From NCBI RefSeq assembly GCF_000204415.1, contig NC_015416.1, positions 620,001 to 684,000 of the forward strand: 64,000 nucleotides of DNA, read 5' to 3'. The stretch comes from Methanothrix soehngenii GP6 (GTDB taxonomy: Archaea; Halobacteriota; Methanosarcinia; Methanotrichales; Methanotrichaceae). Below the pieces are notes generated by a model, which ran no database searches, had not been told where the DNA came from, and saw only the letters and a list, made by a program, of their open reading frames with translations. Below, piece by piece: positions 43,670 to 52,335 of this stretch (position 1 is the stretch's first letter; the number at the start of each line of letters is the position of its first letter). Both the position numbers and the translations under genes were made by a program.

Positions 43670-44731
43670 ATGGTAGCACGAAAACAATGTGTGGTGGCAT
43701 TAATGAGGACAGCCTTTCTAGTTATTATCTGTATCGGCCTCCTTTCCATTACTGGAAGCGGAGAAATGGTCACAGTAGTCGATTTTACCGGACACTCTGT
43801 GAGCGTGGATGCGCCGATAAAAAGCATCGTCTCTCTCGCAGGAGGAGCTTCAGAGATCATCTGTGCACTGGACGGGGGAGCGAGCCTGGTGGGACGTTCG
43901 ACCAACTCCGACTTTCCTCCCTATCTGGCCACGGTTGCAGAGGTGGGGAAGAACTCCTATTCGCCTGATATTGAGCTGATATTGGAGCTGGACCCTGATC
44001 TGGTAGTTGCCGACACAATGATCTCCGACGGAGATAAGAAGACCCTGGAGGATGCGGGAATACCGGTAATGGAGGAGAAATTCATAGATCCCTCCAGGAC
44101 GATCCTGGTTATGGAGAACCTGGGCCAGGTTTTAGGAAAAGAAAAGCGAGCTCAAGAGCTCGTAGAATTTATCAAGAATTACCAGGATAAAATCCAGAAT
44201 CAAGTTGCTGATCTGCCGGAAGAGGACGTGCCAAGAGTCTTCTTCGAGTGGTATGGAACGCCCTATCATACCGTTTCATCCAGCGGTTCTTATCAGAATT
44301 TCATAACATTTGCCGGAGGATTGAATGTTGCCGCTGACCTGGGAAATGAATCGAATTCGTATCCTGACGTGAGCCCCGAGTGGGTAGTACAGATCGACCC
44401 AGATGTAATCCTTCAGTCGGAGCCCAGCACCAAGAACTACACTGAGGATGAGCTGGCCCAGTTGAGGGATGAGATAATGAGCCGGCCGGAGCTGCAGAGC
44501 ATAAAGGCGGTAGAAGACGGACGGGTCTTTGTGATGAGCGGCAAGATCACATCGGGAATACGGGCCATAGTTGGTGAGCTTTATCTAGCTAAATGGCTTC
44601 ATCCACAACGGTTCGAAGATGTGGACCCTGATGTTGTGCACCGGGAGCTCATAGATAAGTTCTATGGTCTTGATCTAGAGGGGGCTTACGCCTTTCCCTC
44701 ATCTTCCTTTCTAGAGATGGAGATCGAATGA
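43670..44731 (+). CDS. FecB/BtuF-like substrate-binding protein, paralog
   Basis: About 353 residues from the ATG at 43670, 8 bases after the previous stop (start approximate; other ATG/GTG codons lie nearby). Signal peptide (TAFLVIICIGLLSITGSGE) and the same layout as its neighbour: VTVVDFTGHSVSVDAPIKSIVSLAGGASEIICALDGGASLVGRSTNSDFPP, LILELDPDLVVADTMISDGDKKTLEDAGIPVMEEKFIDPSRT, YPDVSPEWVVQIDPDVILQ. The stop overlaps the next ATG (ATGA). Confidence 0.86.
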   Translation: MVARKQCVVALMRTAFLVIICIGLLSITGSGEMVTVVDFTGHSVSVDAPIKSIVSLAGGASEIICALDGGASLVGRSTNSDFPPYLATVAEVGKNSYSPDIELILELDPDLVVADTMISDGDKKTLEDAGIPVMEEKFIDPSRTILVMENLGQVLGKEKRAQELVEFIKNYQDKIQNQVADLPEEDVPRVFFEWYGTPYHTVSSSGSYQNFITFAGGLNVAADLGNESNSYPDVSPEWVVQIDPDVILQSEPSTKNYTEDELAQLRDEIMSRPELQSIKAVEDGRVFVMSGKITSGIRAIVGELYLAKWLHPQRFEDVDPDVVHRELIDKFYGLDLEGAYAFPSSSFLEMEIE

Positions 44732-44856
44732 GAACAACCACACTGTTGATCGTCCTTGCTCTTCTTCTAGCCCCTGCCTTAGCAGAGGAAGAAGAGAAGG
44801 TCACGGACGAAGACGGCCGGAATGTGGCCGTGCCCCTGGACCCCAAAGTCGTCGAT
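44728..44856 (+). pseudogene. Truncated binding-protein gene, N-terminal fragment
   Basis: It starts by ATGA overlap with the gene before. The first 40 residues are a signal peptide (LLIVLALLLAPALA) and the opening strand of a binding protein (EEEEKVTDEDGRNVAVPLDPKVV). After about 44850 the sequence is the reverse complement of another binding-protein gene, so the frame to 44946 is meaningless. The gene lost all but its 5' end in a rearrangement. Confidence 0.65.
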
Positions 44857-45300
44857 CATCGGCAGTATCCTATCCACATGCAAAGCCCAGTACTGAAGGA
44901 CGGGAATGCCTGCCTCATCCAGCTGCTGTCTCACATCCTCTTTTAGTGGAGGCACTCCTTCTACTACCAGATCAGGCTTTAGGGCGATGATAGGCTCAGC
45001 CTCCAGGCTCAGGGCCGACCTGCCTAAGACCTCCTTTTCCAGGAGAACAGGAGGCATTGTGCATGCAGAGGTAACAGCTACTATGCGGTCCGAACAACCA
45101 AGGGCGCATATCAACTCTGCTGCAGCTGAATTCACGCAGACAATTCTATCCGGGCACAGCGGAACCTCGACCTTCTTTCCCATCCCATCAGAGATCATCA
45201 CCGACCTATCATTATCCGCCGTACTTGCCGGATGAACCTGGCAGCAGCCAAGAGAGATTGACAAGATCAGCGATGCTAGGAGAATGATGTCTTTTACCAA
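44846..45300 (-). pseudogene. Truncated binding-protein gene, N-terminal half
   Basis: It starts 7 bases inside the end of the FecCD permease gene. The N-terminus has a lipoprotein-like signal (LLASLILSISLGCCQ), then VMISDGMGKKVEVPLCPDRIVCVNSAAAELICALGCSDRIVAVTSACTMPP, ALKPDLVVEGVPPLKEDVRQQLDEAGIPVLQYWALHVDRILPMIDDFG, the first lobe of a BtuF-like protein. The second lobe is missing: past about 44850 the sequence belongs to the opposite-strand fragment. It was presumably the partner of the permease. Confidence 0.7.
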
Positions 45301-46376
45301 AAGGCCTTCCTCCTTTTCATGAACAGATACAGAAAGAATGGCACTCCCATAAAGGCGGTCATGATCCCCACCGGCAAAATGACCGGAGCCATGATGGTCC
45401 TGGCCACCGTGTCCGCACCCAATAGCAGCAGGGCACCGAAAAGCCCTGATGCCGGAAGCAGGAACCTGTGATCTCCCGACACAACCATCCTGGTAATATG
45501 AGGAGCCACCAGGCCGATGAAGCCGATGGTGCCGGTAAAGCAGATCACGCTGGCGGTGATCAGAGCGGCCAGCATCATTCCCGAGACCCTTACCAGCTCT
45601 ACGTTGACCCCCAGGCTCTTGGCGGTCTCGTCTCCGGCTCCCAGGGTGTTGATGTCCCAGGAGAGCCGCATCAAAATCAACGAGCAGAGCACCGTCACCA
45701 GGGCGATTATGCCCACCTTGTCCCAGGAGGAGCGACCGAGGCTGCCCATCATCCAGAAGACCACCTCGTGAACCTGCTCTGCATGGCCCACATACTGCAG
45801 AAATGAGGTCATGGCGCTGAAGAGGTACATGATGGCGATGCCAGCTAGGACCATGGTCTCCGGGCTGATCCCACGGTACTTGGCCAGGCCGTAGACCGCT
45901 AAAGAGGCCATTATGGTGAAGATGAAGGCATTGCCGACGATCAGATACTCGCCGCCGATGAAACCTGCTCCGAGAATTATCGCCAGCGATGCCCCAAAGG
46001 AAGCAGCAGAAGCGATTCCCAGAGTAAAAGGACTGGCCAGAGGATTTTTGAGAATGCCCTGCATGGCTGCTCCTGCAATGGCCAGCCCCATCCCTGCAAA
46101 AATGGCCAAGATCACCCGGTGCAGCCTCAGCTTCCAGACGATGGTATCCAAGAAGTCTGTGGTTTGAAAGTAGTCAGGAAAGAACCTGGCCAGTATGCAG
46201 GAGTAAACCTGAAACGGTGTTATATGGGCCGAGCCAAGCGTCACTGCGACTCCTGCCAGAGCCACTATTCCCAGCAGCGCAGCGACCAAGACCAGGAATT
46301 TGCGTTTCAGGAATCTAGCGTACTCCTCCTTAAGATCCATTTCCGGCAAGGCTATGGCAGCATGAGATCTCTCCAT
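45294..46376 (-). CDS. FecCD/BtuC-family ABC transporter permease
   Basis: 360 residues with about ten transmembrane helices. Family landmarks: FLDTIVWKLRLHRVILAIFAGMGLAIAGAAMQGILKNPLASPFTLGIASAASFGASLAI and GTIGFIGLVAPHITRMVVSGDHRFLLPASGLFGALLLLGADTVART, including the coupling segment to the ATPase. It moves corrinoids or chelated metals across the membrane. A truncated binding protein follows; no matching ATPase gene is in this window. Confidence 0.9.
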   Translation of the reverse strand: MERSHAAIALPEMDLKEEYARFLKRKFLVLVAALLGIVALAGVAVTLGSAHITPFQVYSCILARFFPDYFQTTDFLDTIVWKLRLHRVILAIFAGMGLAIAGAAMQGILKNPLASPFTLGIASAASFGASLAIILGAGFIGGEYLIVGNAFIFTIMASLAVYGLAKYRGISPETMVLAGIAIMYLFSAMTSFLQYVGHAEQVHEVVFWMMGSLGRSSWDKVGIIALVTVLCSLILMRLSWDINTLGAGDETAKSLGVNVELVRVSGMMLAALITASVICFTGTIGFIGLVAPHITRMVVSGDHRFLLPASGLFGALLLLGADTVARTIMAPVILPVGIMTAFMGVPFFLYLFMKRRKAFW

Positions 46377-46398
46377 TTAAAGCACCACATCTTGCTCT

Positions 46399-46878
46399 CT
46401 AGGAAGCTGCCTCTTGGTTTGGCTTGCCAGGCGATGGAGCGGTGCTGTTGCGCCATTCCCCTCCATCCGGGATCCGGGCAAAAGAGACATCCTCTGTTGC
46501 GGCATCATACTCTTTTTCGTCCACCAGGTCTCCAGTGGGATCATACAGCATTATAGCGTCACCCTCATTTCCCTGATATACGCCGCTCTCAGAGACGAAT
46601 ATGACCAGGAATTCTCCAGGGCCTATCACAGTCCCATTGGGAATCGAGTACTCTGTGGGCGTCGACCGGAATACCTTATCTTTAAGAGAGTATCCGCTGA
46701 CATCCACGGACTCGTTTCCGGAATTGTAAAGCTCTATGAATTCATCATCCATTCCCCCAACCTGTCCGTTGTCGTTCCAATCCGTGGCTGGATTGGCCAG
46801 CATCTCATTGATCAGCACATCAGCACCAGCCAGGTTTACCAGCAGGAGCATCGATAGCAGATAGATTGAATATCTCAA
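46399..46878 (-). CDS. Secreted lamin-tail-domain protein
   Basis: 159 residues from a TTG behind AGGAGG. Signal peptide (YSIYLLSMLLLVNLAGA), then the LTD fold: VLINEMLANPATDWNDNGQVGGMDDEFIELYNSGNESVDVSGYSLKD, VIGPGEFLVIFVSESGVYQGNEGDAIMLYDPTGDLVDEKEY, FARIPDGGEWRNSTAPSPGKPN. Such domains occur on extracellular microbial proteins, often with nucleases or as adhesins; here it stands alone. Confidence 0.85.
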   Translation of the reverse strand: MRYSIYLLSMLLLVNLAGADVLINEMLANPATDWNDNGQVGGMDDEFIELYNSGNESVDVSGYSLKDKVFRSTPTEYSIPNGTVIGPGEFLVIFVSESGVYQGNEGDAIMLYDPTGDLVDEKEYDAATEDVSFARIPDGGEWRNSTAPSPGKPNQEAAS

Positions 46879-46907
46879 TTTAAAGCCTCCTAAAATATAT
46901 TTTATAA

Positions 46908-47837
46908 TTAATTATTAAATTTGGCAAAGGCTTCCTTGGTATGCCCAACGAATATCTCGACTATGCCGTCGTTCTCACCCATTCCCAAGAGATTGTAGTC
47001 GATCTCGAATCCTCCTTCCTTCTCCAGCATGCTCTTCCAGGATTCGGACTCATTGCCGGTGAGATCGTTTAAAGCATGATCTCCTGCCACGACCATGAAG
47101 GGGATCAATCTCGCTTTCTTCACGCCCGATTCATTCAGGCGGGCCAGCACCTCATCGTAGCCCGGATATCCCTCCACTGTGCCCAGGAAGACGTTCTCGT
47201 GATCCTCTGCCAGTATGTTGGCCATCTGGGAGTAGGCGCTGTTTGCCGAATGCTCGGTTCCATGCCCCATATAGATCACTGCCATCTGCCCGGCATCTCT
47301 GGGGCTGGAATGAGGAGTTCTCTCCGTTCCAGTGGTATTCTGCTCAAACTGGCTGGCAAGAGCTCTGGAGACGTTGCGATAATCCACGAAATTCATGAGC
47401 AGGGGCTCGCCAAGGACCAGATTCCGAAAGCCGAACTTTCCCTCAATCCCCCTTACGCTCTCTACGATGTTGGCCAGGTCGTGGAACTCCTCGCCAGGTA
47501 TCACATGCAGCGACTGGACTACAACATCAGTATAACCTTCATCGTTGAGATGAGCAAGGGCGGTGAGAGGGTTATCTATGGTGACATTATCCCTATCCAG
47601 CAGCTTTCTCCGGATATAGTCTGAGGTGAAAGCGATCCTTACCTCCGCCTGGGGAAATTCCTCCCGATAGACTCTCTCTATGTTCTCGTAGGCTGCCTGG
47701 GCCTCAGGATAGCTGGTGCCGAATACCACCAGAAGTATGGCCGGATCTTCCTTGGCAGGCCTGTCCATGGCCCCGTATGAAGGAACCACAAACGCCACGG
47801 CGATCAATGCCGCCAGTCCTAATGCTATCTTTCTCAT
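46908..47837 (-). CDS. cbiK: Exported CbiK-like anaerobic cobaltochelatase
   Basis: About 309 residues from the ATG at 47837, with AGGTG upstream. A signal peptide (MRKIALGLAALIAVAFVVPSYGA) precedes the chelatase. CbiK features: ILLVVFGTSYPEAQAAYENIERVYREEFPQAEVRIAFTS, VVVQSLHVIPGEEFHDL, MAVIYMGHGTEHSANSAY (metal His), NVFLGTVEGYPGYDEVLARL, FMVVAGDHALNDLTG. Known CbiK inserts cobalt into sirohydrochlorin in cytoplasm; exported forms exist in Desulfovibrio. Export beside corrinoid/metal uptake genes suggests extracytoplasmic metal or tetrapyrrole handling. Cobalt, iron or nickel cannot be told apart here. Confidence 0.82.
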   Translation of the reverse strand: MRKIALGLAALIAVAFVVPSYGAMDRPAKEDPAILLVVFGTSYPEAQAAYENIERVYREEFPQAEVRIAFTSDYIRRKLLDRDNVTIDNPLTALAHLNDEGYTDVVVQSLHVIPGEEFHDLANIVESVRGIEGKFGFRNLVLGEPLLMNFVDYRNVSRALASQFEQNTTGTERTPHSSPRDAGQMAVIYMGHGTEHSANSAYSQMANILAEDHENVFLGTVEGYPGYDEVLARLNESGVKKARLIPFMVVAGDHALNDLTGNESESWKSMLEKEGGFEIDYNLLGMGENDGIVEIFVGHTKEAFAKFNN

Positions 47838-48016
47838 ATGACGCACCTATTCAAATAAAGTTTATTTAAAACAAGAGAATTAGTTATAACATAAAAGAGT
47901 TGCGCTGAATTGATCTGATATAAAATTTTTCAAATTGTGAAAAAACGTTGTTCATCGAATAGGGCTGGAAAATAGAATAGAGACCGACTACCGGCAGGAG
48001 AGCGGCCAGATGGTCT

Positions 48017-48277
48017 CTAAGGCTTGGACTGCAATCTCTCGATCTGAGCACGAACCGCTTTGAGCTCTTCCTCCAGATTCCTAACTACTGCCTCCAGATA
48101 GTCTCTCTCTTCCTCCGGGGTGGTCTGGCGAAAAGGCTCTGCTGGGATGTATCCATAACCCCTACCATAGCCCATGCCGAAACCGGCTGCCCGGCGACAC
48201 CAGGGATTGTAATATCCTGCTGCTCTATTCCCACGAGAGCCCATCCACCAGGGCCCCGTACAATCTCCCCATGGCAT
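48017..48277 (-). CDS. DUF5320-like small protein
   Basis: 86 residues with GAGGTG upstream. A Gly/Trp/Arg/Tyr-rich N-terminus with Cys (MPWGDCTGPWWMGSRGNRAAGYYNPWCRRAAGFGMGYGRG) and a C-terminal coiled coil (EEERDYLEAVVRNLEEELKAVRAQIERLQS) are the hallmarks of DUF5320. These proteins sit beside Mrp ATPases and DUF134 regulators, as here. Function unknown. Confidence 0.75.
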   Translation of the reverse strand: MPWGDCTGPWWMGSRGNRAAGYYNPWCRRAAGFGMGYGRGYGYIPAEPFRQTTPEEERDYLEAVVRNLEEELKAVRAQIERLQSKP

Positions 48278-48371
48278 ATATTTTACACCTCAATAGTAAC
48301 TTATGAGATAATATATTTAAAGCTTTCTGTTTCGCAAGGTTGAAATACCGCGCCATGCATAACAGACGAGC

Positions 48372-48863
48372 ATGTCTCCCTGTCGAGGAAGAAGAAGGGG
48401 CCGGCGCTGGATATCAGAGGTCCCTCAGGTAAGGAGCTTTTTGCCTGAGGGCTGCCCCAGAGTGGAGGCCGTATCCATAACCTTAGAGGAGCTGGAAGCG
48501 GTGCGACTGGTGGACCTCCTGGACCTGGACCAGGAGGAAGCAGCATTCTACATGGGAATATCCAGGAAAGCCTTCTGGAATGACCTGATGAACGCCAGAA
48601 GGAAGATAGCTGCGGCCCTGGTCTACGGCATGGGCCTGAGAATTGAAGGAGGCAGCTTTGCCCTGCGAGGAGAGGAGGCATCAACGACCGCAGACTCCCA
48701 GGAACACCACACGGAGATGGCGCTGATGGAAAGGGAGATCGCCCTCCTTGGGTCGAGGCTGGAACACCTCAGCAGCAGAGTGGCCTCCCTGAAGGGCGAA
48801 GAGATGGCCGATTCTGGGCCAGCGTCGAAGCCGAGATCGGTCTCGAAAGAGGCCGATCAATGA
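48372..48863 (+). CDS. DUF134 (UPF0251) DNA-binding protein
   Basis: 163 residues. The DUF134 core, RRGRRWISEVPQVRSFLPEGCPRVEAVSITLEELEAVRLVDLLDLDQEEAAFYMGISRKAFWNDLMNARRKIAAALVYGMGLRIEGG, contains a sigma-70-region-4-like helix-turn-helix. The C-terminal extension is a coiled coil (EMALMEREIALLGSRLEHLSSRVASLKGEE). It is divergent from the DUF5320 gene and close to the Mrp ATPase gene, so it may regulate them. Confidence 0.85.
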   Translation: MSPCRGRRRGRRWISEVPQVRSFLPEGCPRVEAVSITLEELEAVRLVDLLDLDQEEAAFYMGISRKAFWNDLMNARRKIAAALVYGMGLRIEGGSFALRGEEASTTADSQEHHTEMALMEREIALLGSRLEHLSSRVASLKGEEMADSGPASKPRSVSKEADQ

Positions 48864-48909
48864 ATAGCTCATCCTTTCTAAGGCAGTCATCCTGCCTTTT
48901 TCACCTCTA

Positions 48910-49347
48910 TCACAAAGCCGTCTTCCACTCCCCGCCCTGATTCACTCGCAGAGAGGAGTATTGTTGAGCATAGCTCACGGTCTCAGTCCAGTTCTTATGG
49001 AAGGGCGTCCACTGCATTGCAGCCAGAGAGCTTACTCTGAACTCAGAGCTGCGGGGCTCCTCGCTGGGCGGATATCCTCCCCGGGGATAGACCGCTAAGG
49101 AACCCAGGTATGGATTCTTGCCCAGATGAATCACATCGGGGCGTGAATAATTCAAATAAGGATAGCTCTGGCTATGGGAAGGAACGGGCATATAGAATAT
49201 CGGATCTGAGAAATAGGGTAATATCGAGCTGCGGTCGATCGGTCCCACATATCCGCCCTCCAGCCAATCGGCTGATGATGAGCCGACCAGGAGGGAAAGA
49301 GCAGCAAGCACCGTTAAAGGAAAAAGAATTCCGCCATTCATAATCAT
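48910..49347 (-). CDS. Small secreted protein with LEGGYV-DRS N-terminal motif
   Basis: About 145 residues from the ATG at 49347 behind AGAGGTGA. Signal peptide (LTVLAALSLLVGSSSA), then DWLEGGYVGPIDRSSILPYFSDPIFYMP, closely resembling the mature start of the protein at 52931-53638 (DFLEGGYVASGDRSMADPG). The rest is Pro/Ser/Tyr-rich. Function unknown; a cell-surface role is likely. Confidence 0.65.
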   Translation of the reverse strand: MIMNGGILFPLTVLAALSLLVGSSSADWLEGGYVGPIDRSSILPYFSDPIFYMPVPSHSQSYPYLNYSRPDVIHLGKNPYLGSLAVYPRGGYPPSEEPRSSEFRVSSLAAMQWTPFHKNWTETVSYAQQYSSLRVNQGGEWKTAL

Positions 49348-49472
49348 TCTCACCTCTGGCCATTAACGCGCCTATTAGATTTAATCCTATTTCTCCAAAG
49401 AATTAAATAGAAGCTCTCATAGGCTCTTTATTCTGCTGATGAGAAAGAGATCGAGAATAACCTGGTGTTGAC

Positions 49473-50363
49473 ATGAATCCATCCCCCTCAAATAAAAACA
49501 GCAATGATAGCTGTGACGGCGTTTGCAGCTCATGCGCCGAGAAAGAAAAGTGCGATGACCCAAAAGCCCAGCAAAATAAGATCAATGACCGACTGAGCAG
49601 GATCGGGTACAAGATCGCGATTGCCAGCGGAAAAGGCGGCGTGGGCAAGAGCACAGTTACTGTGAACCTGGCTGCCGCCCTAAGAAGCCTGGGCTATAAG
49701 GTGGGAATCCTTGACGGCGATATCACCGGCCCGGATATACCCAAGCTCCTGGGAATCGAAGACCAGAAGCTAGTGGCCGGCCCGTCAGGCCTTGAGCCTG
49801 CGGATGCCGGGGGCATCAAGGCCATCTCCATGGCCCTGCTCCTGAAGAGCCGGGACTCGCCCGTGGTCTGGCGGGGCCCCATGAAGATGGCGGCCTTAAA
49901 GCAGTTCATAGAAGAGGTCAACTGGGGAGAGCTGGACTTCCTTTTGGTGGACCTGCCCCCAGGAACCAGCGATGAGCCCATTAGCATTGCCCAGCTCATT
50001 CCGGGTCTTGACGGGGCGATCGTCGTCACCACCCCGCAAGAGGTAGCGCTCCTGGATTCTCGCAAAGCAGTCAACATGTTCCTGATGATGAATGTGCCCA
50101 TGCTGGGCATTGTGGAGAACATGAGCGGATTGATCTGCCCCCACTGCGGCCAGAGAATTGAGGTATTCAAGACGGGTGGAGGGGAAGAGGCAGCCAGGGA
50201 GTTGGGTGTGCCATTCCTGGGAGCCATCCCCCTGGACACGGAGATTGGAAGCCTGGGAGATATGGGAAAGACCTTCGCCAACAGCAAGACAGCTGCCGCC
50301 AAGGCATTCGAGGAGATCGTAAAGTCTATTCTGGACCGTCTGGAAGCCCAGCAAGCGAAGTGA
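49473..50363 (+). CDS. Mrp/NBP35-family Fe-S cluster carrier ATPase
   Basis: 296 residues. An N-terminal Cys cluster (CDGVCSSCAEKEKC, residues 14-27) as in NBP35 is followed by the deviant Walker A ASGKGGVGKSTVTVNLAAAL, LDGDITGPDIPKLLGI, VDLPPGTSDEP and the bridging cluster motif CPHC (in MSGLICPHCGQRIEVF) near residue 224. It holds and transfers [4Fe-4S] clusters to apoproteins. It is next to DUF5320 and DUF134 genes; an IS200/IS605 element begins right after its stop. Confidence 0.92.
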   Translation: MNPSPSNKNSNDSCDGVCSSCAEKEKCDDPKAQQNKINDRLSRIGYKIAIASGKGGVGKSTVTVNLAAALRSLGYKVGILDGDITGPDIPKLLGIEDQKLVAGPSGLEPADAGGIKAISMALLLKSRDSPVVWRGPMKMAALKQFIEEVNWGELDFLLVDLPPGTSDEPISIAQLIPGLDGAIVVTTPQEVALLDSRKAVNMFLMMNVPMLGIVENMSGLICPHCGQRIEVFKTGGGEEAARELGVPFLGAIPLDTEIGSLGDMGKTFANSKTAAAKAFEEIVKSILDRLEAQQAK

Positions 50364-50391
50364 CCACTCCCACCAATAAATTGGCGAGCAT

Positions 50392-51660
50392 CTAGGCTTT
50401 CGCCACAGACTGTAGCCCCAGTCTGAGAATGTTTATAGCGGCGTTATGGTCCCTGTCCAGAGTCAGACCACAGAAAGAACATCTGTGGACTCTTTCTGAT
50501 AGATCTTTTTGAACCACTTGACCGCAACCAGAGCATATTTGAGATGTGCCATTGGGATTCACTAGTTCGACACGTTTACCGGCCCATTCTGCCTTGTAAG
50601 ACGTGGTAGTTATCAGTTTGTTCCAAGCAGCATCTGTAATATGCTTTGCAAGACAATGATTCTTGACGGCTCCTCGCTATTTGGAATGGGTGAACTTGAA
50701 TCGGAAATTCCCTGTATCTTTTCGCCTCTGTGGTGAACCGCGATGCTCTGACCCAACCACAGAGGCGCAGAGGAACAAAAGACCATATTCCCTGCCTTAA
50801 CTCACCCACATATTTCAGCGAAGAGCCTTCTTGACCATGCCCTTGATATTCAAGTCTTCGAAGGCTATCAAGTCATAGGATTTAACCAGAGATATGGAGA
50901 GCTTTTGAACAAAATCATCCCTCTTGTTGGTAATTCTTTCATGAACCCTATGAACCACTTTTAAGGCTCTAGCCCTTTCCGGTGTTCCTTTTTCTGCATT
51001 TGATAGCTTTCTCTGAGCCTTTGCCAGAGCATTTTCTTCATGAACAAAGAATCTTGGATTATCTACCTGCTCGCCATTGGATAGGGTGATGAAGCTTTTT
51101 AAACCCACATCAACGCCTATTGATAATCCCGTCTTAGGAAGAGGTTCATCTGGTTCAACTTCAACCAGGAAGGATACAAACCATTTCCCAGTAGGCATTC
51201 TTCTGATATTAAGCCTCTGGATTTCTCCATCTACAGCTCTATGAAGCTTGATCTTGATATCTCCGATCTTGGATAACCATAGTTTGCCAGGCTTCAGGGA
51301 AAAGCCTGATTGAGTATAGGTGAAGCTATCGTACCTGCCATAGCCCTTGAACCTGGGATATCCTGGGTTTTCTCCTGCCTTGACTCTTCGGAAGAAGGCT
51401 TGATAGGCCAAATCAACTCTTTTGACGACTTCCTGTAGAACCTGAGAATGGACTTCCTTCAATTCGGGCTTTTCTTCTTTCCATCCTGGCAAAAGCTTCT
51501 TGGTATCGTAATAGGAGAGAGATTTGCTTTCTTGCTCGTAAGCGTTCATCCTGATGGCTATTACTTCGTTATAGGTCCATCTGCAAAGCTCCAAGGCGTC
51601 ATCCATCTTGGTTCTCTGAGATTTTGTAGGATAGATCCTATAGCGAAGCACCTTCAGCAA
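50392..51660 (-). pseudogene. tnpB: IS605-type tnpB split by a MITE
   Basis: The 5' part (51660 down to 50836) has MLKVLRYRIYPTKSQRTKMDDALELCRWTYNEV, the first RuvC Asp in SIGVDVGLKSFITLSNG and the Glu in LIAFEDLNIKGMVKK. The frame then runs into the MITE and stops within it at 50815. Beyond the MITE the same gene resumes (KNHCLAKHITDAAWNKL) with the zinc ribbon CSGCGQVV...CSFCG and the last Asp in LDRDHNAAINI, stopping at 50392. Without the MITE and one target copy the frame is whole, about 370 residues, so inactivation is recent. Confidence 0.9.
50668..50827 (-). mobile_element. MITE, complete copy with 8-bp target duplication
   Basis: 160 bp with imperfect terminal inverted repeats, GGCTCCTCGCTATTTGGAAT at one end and GGCTCTTCGCTGAAATATGT at the other (each read inward). 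The target TTCTTGAC is duplicated at 50660-50667 and 50828-50835. There is no coding capacity. It interrupts tnpB. Relatives lie at 53658-53815 (complete) and 31.2 and 39.0 kb (partial). Confidence 0.85.
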
Positions 51661-51661
51661 A

Positions 51662-52072
51662 TCACTTCACCTTTTGCATCTCTACATAGCGTTCTATTAC
51701 ATCTTTGGTCGCATCTCCACAGGTGCCAACATAATAAGACGGATTCCAGAGATGTCCATCCCAAAGCTGATCTCTTAGTTCAGGATGCTTTTCAAAGAGC
51801 TTCTTTGCCGTAATGCCTTTGAAGATCTTGGCAATGTTGGCAGGAGCAAATATAGGATGAGCCGTCACAAAGAGGTGAACGTGATCGGGCATAATCTCCT
51901 GATTGATCAATGTAATACCCTTCTGCTTTGCTATCAATTCATGCAACCAATGAAGGTCTTCGGCGATTGAGCCAATAAGAACCTTCCTTCGATACTTTGT
52001 TGACCATACGAAGTGGTAATACACATTATAGACGCATCCTCTTGCGCGTATCCAATGCCCTTGTTTATTCAT
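51662..52072 (-). CDS. tnpA: IS200/IS605 Y1 transposase TnpA
   Basis: 136 residues. Family motifs: YHFVWSTKYRRKVLIG, the HUH motif PDHVHLFVTAHP (His-x-His), and the catalytic Tyr helix in SYYVGTCGDATKDVIERYVEMQK. It seems intact, so the element may still be mobile. It excises and inserts single-stranded DNA at subterminal hairpins. Confidence 0.93.
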   Translation of the reverse strand: MNKQGHWIRARGCVYNVYYHFVWSTKYRRKVLIGSIAEDLHWLHELIAKQKGITLINQEIMPDHVHLFVTAHPIFAPANIAKIFKGITAKKLFEKHPELRDQLWDGHLWNPSYYVGTCGDATKDVIERYVEMQKVK

Positions 52073-52335
52073 ACTGAACTATACATATGGTGACCATATA
52101 CATATATATCTATCGGTAGGCACGGGCTGTATCCCGCCTTTGAAAAAGCGGGGATTAGCCCTGAGTTCGTCCTAAAAAAAAAAGGAGCTCGGATAGAGAG
52201 GGGGATGTGTCGGTCCATCCTCTTTTCTGGGGCAGCAACCCTTAATTTTCTTTCTGAGTCACAAGATATTTAATTGATAAAGCTAATTGTTATACTGTCA
52301 AAAAGCATAGATAATTTTCCAAGGAGGTTTCGAAA

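Larger units (their letters stand above)
50370..52165 (-). mobile_element. IS200/IS605-family element (tnpA plus disrupted tnpB)
   Basis: The genes tnpA and tnpB follow in that order on the minus strand, one base apart. About 50 bases before tnpA a strong hairpin (52124-52161: GGGCTGTATCCCGCC paired with GCGGGGATTAGCCC) has the place of the left-end hairpin recognised by TnpA. On the right a palindrome CAGACT...AGTCTG lies at the 3' end of tnpB. Exact ends were not fixed. It is inserted after the Mrp ATPase gene. Confidence 0.75.
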
